Source: Nitrospirota bacterium
GTDB lineage: Bacteria; Nitrospirota; Thermodesulfovibrionia; Thermodesulfovibrionales; UBA1546
Direction: 5' to 3'
NCBI GenBank assembly: GCA_004298625.1
Contig: SCSY01000215.1
Location: 1-11,905, forward strand
DNA: 11,905 bases
A model generated the notes under the pieces. It ran no database searches and was not told the DNA's origin. It was given only the letters and a program-made list of their open reading frames with translations. The position numbers were made by a program, and so were the translations under genes. Every line of letters starts with the position of its first letter. Position 1 is the stretch's first letter. Positions 1 through 4,431 of the stretch are shown here, in pieces.

Positions 1-65
1 TCCATGAACAAACGGCAAAATGCAAGTTCTGTAATTAAAATTAGAGGCTTGTGTTTCCCTTAGAA

Positions 66-132
66 GAATTGCGGATTTATCAGGAGCTTAAAATTGGAAG
101 GTCGGAAGCAGTGAACCCGAAGACCGCAATTC
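66..132. repeat. 9-bp perfect inverted repeat within an unassigned 168-base stretch
   Basis: GAATTGCGG (66-74) and CCGCAATTC (124-132) are exact reverse complements. Between them, TCGG (102-105) can pair with CCGA (117-120). The element lies in the region transcribed from the strong leftward promoter, downstream of the 15-codon ORF, so it could fold as RNA. Apart from this and very short ORFs, I see no gene in 1-168 and cannot match it to a known riboswitch or structured RNA family. Confidence 0.45.
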
Positions 133-171
133 CAGCCGGAAAACCTCGACCAGGCTTGTAAAACTACTTCA

Positions 172-216
172 GCCAAATGCCGATTTGAAAAGCCCAGGCC
201 TAAACCGTGCGGTCAT
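172..216 (-). CDS. 15-codon ORF with near-perfect promoter and ribosome binding site; leader peptide or short translated RNA
   Basis: The start is ATG at 216-214, preceded by AAGGAGGTGA, an almost full complement of the 16S 3' end, 4 bases upstream. The sense codons give MTARFRPGLFKSAFG and stop at TGA (171-169). A strong sigma-70 promoter lies directly upstream, so expression of this transcript is likely. The frame stays open after TGA for 26 codons to TAA at 90-88, but that stretch has no domain I recognise. The ORF could be a leader peptide controlling something left of the window, the start of a decayed gene, a translated small RNA, or, least likely, a second UGA-recoded gene. I do not recognise the peptide, and its function is unknown. 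Confidence 0.4.
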
Positions 217-247
217 CTGCGTCACCTCCTTTTCTTGAATTTATCTC

Positions 248-276
248 ATTATGAAGGATATAGCTTGGACTGTCAA
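248..276 (-). promoter_or_regulatory. Strong sigma-70 promoter reading leftward
   Basis: On the minus strand there is a perfect -35 box TTGACA (276-271), a 17-base spacer, and a -10 box CATAAT (253-248, one mismatch to TATAAT). Transcription should start near 241, giving a leader of about 25 bases that carries the AAGGAGGTGA ribosome binding site of the 15-codon ORF. It lies between the methyltransferase stop codon and that ORF, so whatever is encoded leftward of here is an independent transcription unit. Confidence 0.75.
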
Positions 277-298
277 GCATAATGCTGCAAGAAAAAAC

Positions 299-886
299 TT
301 ATCCCTTCCTCCCAACGCCGATTATGCCGATATTGCCGAAGCGCCTAACATTTATAATATCAATGCCGTTATTCTTTAATTCTTCCCTGAACTCCTCGAA
401 GCCGAATTCGCCGCCTCTGGGATGAGACGCCAGTGTAAATGCCCTGATAAATGGTCTCAGAAATTCTTCAAAAAAGAATTCTCCTTTGCTTTTTAGGACT
501 CTCGAAACCTCTTTTAATGCCTTTCTCCAGTCCTCCATATGATGTATGACCCCAAAGGAAAAAACAGCATCGAATTTTTCATCGGGCTCATCAATAGCCA
601 TGGCATCTGCCGTCCTGAACTCGATCTTATCTCTGAGTTCCGGTCTTAGATGTTTTTTTGCTATCTCGATCATGTAAGGGTCTATGTCTGTCGCGATGAC
701 TTTTTGCGCTCCGAACTGCTTGACTATGATCTCAGCGCCTATGCCCCTTCCACAGCCGATTTCAAGACATAGCGGATATTCTTTCCGTGAAGCCATCCTT
801 CTTAAAAGTGGTCCCTCTAAATGTTTCTGACTAAAAGCCCTTAAGGGATTGTTTACTATCAGTCTCTCGATTAAATTAAGCTTCAC
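299..886 (-). CDS. Class I SAM-dependent methyltransferase
   Basis: This 195-residue protein has the Rossmann-fold methyltransferase signature. Motif I (glycine-rich EIGCGRG, residues 42-48) binds S-adenosylmethionine. An acidic residue ends strand 2 (ATDID, about 65-69), TADAM lies at 92-96, and motif IV-like DAVFSFGVIHHM lies at 106-117. The rest matches the Methyltransf_11/25 type, with a VLKSKGEFFFEE strand 4-5 region. The acceptor is not evident; this fold covers small-molecule, quinone and lipid methylation. The start is GTG at 886, with a purine-rich AGAGAG sequence upstream, and lies inside the end of the upstream membrane-protein gene (11-bp overlap), which implies translational coupling. 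The family call is firm and the substrate is unknown. Confidence 0.9.
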   Translation of the reverse strand: MKLNLIERLIVNNPLRAFSQKHLEGPLLRRMASRKEYPLCLEIGCGRGIGAEIIVKQFGAQKVIATDIDPYMIEIAKKHLRPELRDKIEFRTADAMAIDEPDEKFDAVFSFGVIHHMEDWRKALKEVSRVLKSKGEFFFEEFLRPFIRAFTLASHPRGGEFGFEEFREELKNNGIDIINVRRFGNIGIIGVGRKG

Positions 887-1238
887 TTGCTTTCTCTCTT
901 ATCGTACCCAGTTCCATCTGCTTCAGTTCTCTTGTGAGAAAGAAGTTTAATATGGTCCTTATTCCAACGATAGCAGCGAGTTGGCCGATGTCCTGCCACG
1001 AAGGCGAGATTGCAGTCTTGAGAATATCGGCGCCTATCAGAAACTCGAGTGCAAGTGAAAGGGAATGTCCGAGGTGATGCCTGCTCTCCACTGCAGCGCG
1101 ATACCCTGCCCTTTGAATGAATGTCTTCCTAACATAGATAATTACAGCGCCTATAATTCCCGATACAATAAAAAGAACGGCAATCCCCTCTGCCACGGCT
1201 GCAATATACTGGGCAATAGTCTTTATGAATTCATGCAT
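876..1238 (-). CDS. DUF1622 family membrane protein
   Basis: This 120-residue integral membrane protein starts at ATG, with AGGAG about 14 bases upstream. Hydrophobic segments lie at roughly residues 10-36 (AAVAEGIAVLFIVSGIIGAVIIYV region), 57-75 and 84-101. The order (helix, basic YVRKTF stretch, then SLALEFLIGADILKT and a final RTILNFFLTREL stretch) is the pattern of the DUF1622 family, whose biochemical role is unknown. Its 3' end overlaps the methyltransferase gene by 11 bp, so the two are probably translated from one message. No catalytic motif is visible. The family assignment is by recognition of conserved segments, not by search. Confidence 0.8.
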   Translation of the reverse strand: MHEFIKTIAQYIAAVAEGIAVLFIVSGIIGAVIIYVRKTFIQRAGYRAAVESRHHLGHSLSLALEFLIGADILKTAISPSWQDIGQLAAIVGIRTILNFFLTRELKQMELGTIREKASEA

Positions 1239-1317
1239 GTAGCGTTAATGTTCTCCTCATAATCCAATCATCTCACAATATTCGTTTCAGGGCAAGCAAA
1301 GCGGGACGTAAAATTTT

Positions 1318-1473
1318 GGAGAAAATTCGAGAGGACTAAAAAAGACATCGGATATTATTGTAGATCAGATAAGGTCAATTGATAACACAAGATTCGCAGA
1401 ACATCTTGGAGAGATTTCAGAAGGAAGCAAGTTCCGCTTGCTTAATAATTTAAAGATTCTGCTGCTTGAATAG
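1318..1473 (+). pseudogene. 5'-truncated remnant of a MazF/PemK-family toxin
   Basis: An open frame of 51 codons ends at TAG 1471-1473 and reads as the C-terminus of a MazF/PemK endoribonuclease. It contains GLKKTSDIIVDQIRSIDNTR followed by LGEISEGSKFRLLNNLKILL, matching the family pattern of a conserved D-Q-I-R-x-I-D helix and a C-terminal helix ending in a leucine-rich tail. The frame is closed upstream by TAA at 1309-1311, there is no start codon, and the N-terminal catalytic half (the usual P-x-R-P-x-x-V region) is absent. No antitoxin gene is seen next to it. It is therefore a dead fragment, lying between two minus-strand genes and marking past insertion or decay of a toxin-antitoxin locus. 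It also contains a 7-bp hairpin (1425-1443). Confidence 0.72.
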
Positions 1474-1508
1474 AACTATTCTATTCTACCATCGGATGAG
1501 GCTTCCGT

Positions 1509-3041
1509 TTATGCACTTTGCCTTATCTCATACTTCTGTATCTTATACCCTATCTGCCTTGCAGTTATGCCGAGGGTTTTGGCCGCCTTTGACTGATTCC
1601 AGGCTGCGCTTGTCAGAGCATCAAGAATCCTTGCCCTTTCAATGTCCTCTATAGTTGAAGGAAGGGCGTCTTTTGCCTGAATGCCGTATTTTGACTTGAT
1701 AGAACGGTCTTTGATGTTCAGGGGCAAGTCGGCCTTTGTTAAAGCTTTTCCTGCCGACATGACAACCAGTCTTTCTATTGTATTTTCAAGCTCCCGCACG
1801 TTGCCCGGCCAGTCATAATCCATAAAGACATCAATTACCTCGGGCTTAATCACGACGGATTTTTTATTCTCGGCATTATATTTTTTCAGGAAATATTCCG
1901 CCAGCAGGGAGGTATCCTCTTTCCTTTCCCTCAGAGAAGGAAGGAATACAGGAACAACATTAAGACGGTAATAAAGGTCTTCCCTGAACTTTCCATTTGA
2001 GACAAGCTCCTCGAGGTTCCTGCTCGTTGCAGCAATAAGCCTCGCATCAACCTTTATGGTTTTTTCACCGCCTACTCTTTCAAATTCCTTTTCCTGCAAA
2101 ACACGCAGTATTTTGGGCTGGAGCGTTAAAGGCAGGTCTCCTATTTCATCAAGAAAAATCGTCCCGCCGTCTGCAAGCTCGAACCGTCCCTTCCGCAGCG
2201 CCATTGCGCTTGTAAAGGCGCCTTTTTCGTGTCCAAAGAGTTCCGATTCCAACAACCCTTCCGGTATGGACGCGCAGTTAAATTTTATAAAGGGTCCCCT
2301 GGCCCTCGGACTCATGTAATGGATTGCCTTTGCAATCAATTCCTTGCCTGTCCCGCTTTCACCCCTTAAAAGCACATTGGCTCTTGACGGAGCAACCTTG
2401 TGAACAGCCTCGAATACAACCTGCATGCTGTCCGACTGCCCGATTATATTTTCTATTTTGTATCTGCCTTTAAGCTGTCTCCTGAGATTTTCTTTTTCCT
2501 CGATAAAAGCCTCTCGTTCTTTTTCAACCTCCATAAGAAGTTTCACGGACTGGGCAATCAAGGAGGCAATAATCTTGAGCATTCTCAGGTCTTCTTCGAA
2601 CGATATGGTCTTTGAGCCGAAAAGCCTGTCAACACTTAACACGCCGAGAGTTTCATTCTTAAATTTTATGGGCACACAGAGAAAGGCAATATTTTCTTTT
2701 TTTATTGTCGTCCTTGACCCTGTCTTGTTAAGGAACAACGGCTCCTCTCCGATATTCGGGATTACAATAGGAGAGCCGAGCTTGGCAACTCTGCCGATAA
2801 TGCCTTCGCCGAGCTTGTATCTTCCCCTTTTTATCTCTTCTTCCGACATGCCGTGCGCCGCTATAATGGAAACCTCGTCAGCGATCCTTAAGGCTACGGT
2901 GCCCCTCTTCATATCAAGGTATTCCGACAATACCCTCATCACGCCGCGCAGATTCGCCTTAAGATTAAGAGATGAACCAAGCAGCTTGCTTATCTCATAA
3001 AGCGCGCTGATCTCAAGCGTTTTATCATAATTACGGCTCAC
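1509..3041 (-). CDS. NifA-like sigma-54-dependent transcriptional activator (GAF-AAA-Fis)
   Basis: This 510-residue enhancer-binding protein has three parts. An N-terminal GAF sensor covers about residues 15-170. A central AAA+ ATPase covers about 195-430, with Walker A GESGTGKE (227-234), the sigma-54-contacting loop as GAFTSA (274-279, usually GAFTGA), Walker B TIFLDE (294-299) and arginine-finger region FREDLYYRL (352-360). A C-terminal Fis-type helix-turn-helix covers about 480-506. It would hydrolyse ATP to remodel RNA polymerase-sigma-54 at -24/-12 promoters. The domain order and GAF sequence resemble NifA, but no nif genes are present and the linker lacks the cysteines of oxygen-sensitive NifA, so the regulon is unknown. 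The GTG start has no clear ribosome binding site; an in-frame stop four codons upstream rules out a longer N-terminus. The gene lies 56 bases after the putative selenoprotein ORF on the same strand. Confidence 0.93.
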   Translation of the reverse strand: MSRNYDKTLEISALYEISKLLGSSLNLKANLRGVMRVLSEYLDMKRGTVALRIADEVSIIAAHGMSEEEIKRGRYKLGEGIIGRVAKLGSPIVIPNIGEEPLFLNKTGSRTTIKKENIAFLCVPIKFKNETLGVLSVDRLFGSKTISFEEDLRMLKIIASLIAQSVKLLMEVEKEREAFIEEKENLRRQLKGRYKIENIIGQSDSMQVVFEAVHKVAPSRANVLLRGESGTGKELIAKAIHYMSPRARGPFIKFNCASIPEGLLESELFGHEKGAFTSAMALRKGRFELADGGTIFLDEIGDLPLTLQPKILRVLQEKEFERVGGEKTIKVDARLIAATSRNLEELVSNGKFREDLYYRLNVVPVFLPSLRERKEDTSLLAEYFLKKYNAENKKSVVIKPEVIDVFMDYDWPGNVRELENTIERLVVMSAGKALTKADLPLNIKDRSIKSKYGIQAKDALPSTIEDIERARILDALTSAAWNQSKAAKTLGITARQIGYKIQKYEIRQSA

Positions 3042-3062
3042 GGGGATAGTTTAGGATAAAAG

Positions 3063-3096
3063 CTACAAAAATGTAAAGTTTTAAACTTTTTGGTAG
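3063..3096 (-). terminator. AT-rich hairpin with short T-tract between the selenoprotein ORF and the activator gene
   Basis: CTAC plus five A's pairs with five T's plus GTAG across a 15-base loop, with one bulged base. On the minus strand it is followed by C and four T's. It begins just after the TAG of the small ORF, where a terminator would be expected, but the stem is mostly A-T and the T-tract is short. It could instead be part of the activator gene's promoter region: TTTACA, 18 bases, TAAACT overlaps it. Confidence 0.3.
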
Positions 3097-3097
3097 G

Positions 3098-3232
3098 CTA
3101 ACACTTTTTCTTGGGAGCACCCGGCTCCTTGGGATTTGCCCCTCAGGAGCGGATCCCCAAACGCGGGAATACTACAAGCTGTAAAATCAGCCATACTGCC
3201 AGAACGCCCAGTGCAAAGATCAAGTCGTTCAT
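3098..3232 (-). CDS. Putative 44-residue membrane selenoprotein (in-frame UGA as selenocysteine)
   Basis: The ATG (3232-3230) overlaps the secG stop as TAATG, implying translational coupling. Residues 1-29 form a single membrane helix, MNDLIFALGVLAVWLILQLV, followed by VFPRLGIRS. Codon 30 is TGA (3145-3143). The frame then continues with GANPKEPGAPKKKC and stops at TAG (3100-3098). Nineteen bases after the TGA comes a 5-bp GC-rich stem, GGAGC/GCTCC, with loop CGGGT. This agrees with the general bacterial SECIS description: a hairpin loop about 16-37 bases after UGA with a G in the first two loop positions. The post-TGA peptide is coherent (Pro/Lys/Gly-rich, terminal Cys), like a short soluble tail after an N-terminal anchor. 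Sec30 and Cys44 could form a redox pair at the membrane surface; that is inference. The alternative is a 29-residue membrane peptide ending at TGA. No selA, selB, selC or selD lies in the window. Confidence 0.65.
3114..3128 (-). promoter_or_regulatory. Candidate bacterial SECIS hairpin
   Basis: On the minus strand GGAGC (3128-3124), loop CGGGT (3123-3119) and GCTCC (3118-3114) form a perfect 5-bp stem starting 14 bases after the TGA at 3145-3143. It lies inside the continued reading frame, where bacterial SECIS elements must lie. It is not followed by a T-tract, so it is not an intrinsic terminator of the usual kind. Confidence 0.55.
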
Positions 3233-3591
3233 TATTTTGCCTGCTGGGCAGGAGCTTGAGGCGCCTGCTGCTGCAAAGGTTGAACCGGCTGCATGCCGCC
3301 GCCCTGAACCGGAGGGAGTGCGCCTTTTTCCTTAACAGGAACTGTTTTCTTTATGATTGAGCCTGTCTTTACTGAAACAACCGCCAGAGACAGGGATGTA
3401 AGCATAAATACAATTGCGGCGATTGTCGTGAGCTTGCTGAAAAAAGTTGCAGCGCCCCTGCTTCCAAAAAGCGTCTGGCTCGAGCCGCCGAATGCAGCGC
3501 CGAGATCTGCGCCCTTTCCGCTCTGTATCAGAACAATAAAGATTAAAAACAAGCTTACCAAAATATGAACTATTAAAAGCAGAGTTGACAT
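3232..3591 (-). CDS. secG: Protein translocase subunit SecG
   Basis: This 119-residue protein is the small auxiliary subunit of the SecYEG inner-membrane channel and assists SecA-driven protein export. Two membrane helices lie at about residues 4-24 and 53-73. Between them is the family's conserved loop, including IQSGKGADLGAAFGG and the SQTLFGSRGAATFFSKLT segment. After the second helix there is a tail of about 40 residues rich in Pro, Gln and Ala (PPVQGGG onward), a low-complexity extension seen in many SecG proteins. The start is ATG with GGAGG close upstream. It follows tpiA on the same strand, a common pairing, and its stop overlaps the start of the small selenoprotein ORF as TAATG. Confidence 0.95.
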   Translation of the reverse strand: MSTLLLIVHILVSLFLIFIVLIQSGKGADLGAAFGGSSQTLFGSRGAATFFSKLTTIAAIVFMLTSLSLAVVSVKTGSIIKKTVPVKEKGALPPVQGGGMQPVQPLQQQAPQAPAQQAK

Positions 3592-3600
3592 CTTACCTCC

Positions 3601-3656
3601 AGATTAGTGTAAGCGCGACCAGCCTGCGTCGGCATTATTTACACTAACACTAATCT
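3601..3656. repeat. Long palindrome in the tpiA-secG gap, ending at the secG ribosome binding site
   Basis: AGATTAGTGT (3601-3610) is the exact reverse complement of ACACTAATCT (3647-3656). A shifted register also pairs: TTAGTGTAA (3604-3612) with TTACACTAA (3639-3647). Inside, CGAC/GTCG flank CAGCCTGC. In the minus-strand transcript the right arm ends immediately before the GGAGG of secG. It could therefore modulate secG translation, protect or process the message, or be a small palindromic insertion. No T-tract follows in the transcript direction, so a terminator is unlikely. Confidence 0.7.
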
Positions 3657-3662
3657 CTTTCT

Positions 3663-4412
3663 TTAATCAATTTTCCTGAATTTCACTATTCTTGCAAAAC
3701 TTTCGGTTTTGAGGCTTGCTCCGCCGACAAGCGCGCCGTCCACATCAGCGCAAGCCATAAGAGAGTCTACATTCTCCGGAGTTACGCTCCCTCCATATAT
3801 TATACGGATTTCATCGGCTTTATTTCCATACAAAACTCTGATTTTCTTTCTGATCGAGGCATGAACCTCCTGGGCCTGTTCAGGGGTGGCTGTCTTACCC
3901 GTGCCTATAGCCCATATAGGCTCATAAGCTACAACCATATTATCTCCGTCAACATCCTTAAGCCCGCTTTCCATCTCTCTGTTTAAAATATCAAAGGTCT
4001 TTCCTGCCTCTCTCTGCTCCAATGTCTCTCCTATACAGAAAATTATCCCGAGGCCGTTTTTCTTTGATGTCTTAATCTTCTTGTTTATTATCTCGTCGTT
4101 CTCGTTGAAATATTGCCTGCGCTCCGAATGCCCGATAATAACATGTGAACACCCGCAATCCAGAATCATGCCGGGCGACACCTCTCCTGTAAACGCGCCT
4201 TTTTCTTCATAAAAAACATCTTGCGACGCAATCTTTATATTTGTGCCTTTCGCTTTCGCTGCAACAGATGAAATAGAGGTAAACGGCGGGGCTATTATAA
4301 TATCTATTCCTGCTGCGTCCTTTACTGCGGGAATAAATTCCCTCAGAAACCCCTCTGCTTCAGGGATGGTCTTGTTCATCTTCCAGTTAGCTGCAATAAA
4401 CGGTATACGCAA
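3663..4412 (-). CDS. tpiA: Triosephosphate isomerase
   Basis: This cytoplasmic glycolytic/gluconeogenic enzyme interconverts dihydroxyacetone phosphate and glyceraldehyde 3-phosphate. With a TTG start at 4412 the protein is 249 residues, the usual family length, and begins with the typical (M)RIPFIAANWKMNK. Catalytic residues are visible: Asn9 and Lys11 in AANWKMNK, His95 in IIGHSERRQY, and Glu164 in VAYEPIWAIGTG. The phosphate-gripper YGGSV lies at 206-210 and ALVGGAS near the C-terminus. A longer frame from a TTG at 4457 would add 15 unconserved residues and overlap the upstream gene, so I prefer 4412, which lies 19 bases after that gene's stop with a purine-rich AAGAGA upstream. It is probably co-transcribed with secG. 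Confidence 0.95.
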   Translation of the reverse strand: MRIPFIAANWKMNKTIPEAEGFLREFIPAVKDAAGIDIIIAPPFTSISSVAAKAKGTNIKIASQDVFYEEKGAFTGEVSPGMILDCGCSHVIIGHSERRQYFNENDEIINKKIKTSKKNGLGIIFCIGETLEQREAGKTFDILNREMESGLKDVDGDNMVVAYEPIWAIGTGKTATPEQAQEVHASIRKKIRVLYGNKADEIRIIYGGSVTPENVDSLMACADVDGALVGGASLKTESFARIVKFRKID

Positions 4413-4431
4413 GGTTTTATCTCTTAGCAGC

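Noticed and set aside
91..168. Second selenoprotein by reading through the TGA at 171-169
   Set aside because: A SECIS-like stem exists, but it is weak, the downstream peptide lacks redox-like context or a second Cys, and the SECIS rules are permissive enough to give chance hits.
221..236. GTCACCTCCTTTTC on the plus strand looks like the 3' end of 16S rRNA
   Set aside because: The preceding sequence is not 16S rRNA. The likeness arises because the other strand carries an almost perfect Shine-Dalgarno sequence.
1425..1443. 7-bp hairpin AAGCAAG/CTTGCTT as a terminator
   Set aside because: It lies inside the toxin remnant's former coding sequence, has no T-tract, and no gene on the plus strand ends just before it.
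2425..3000. 191-codon plus-strand ORF
   Set aside because: It lies wholly inside the sigma-54 activator gene on the opposite strand, and its protein is low in recognisable features.
3111..3134. Hairpin after the small ORF's TGA as an intrinsic terminator
   Set aside because: No run of T follows in the transcript direction, and coding potential continues through it; the SECIS explanation fits better.
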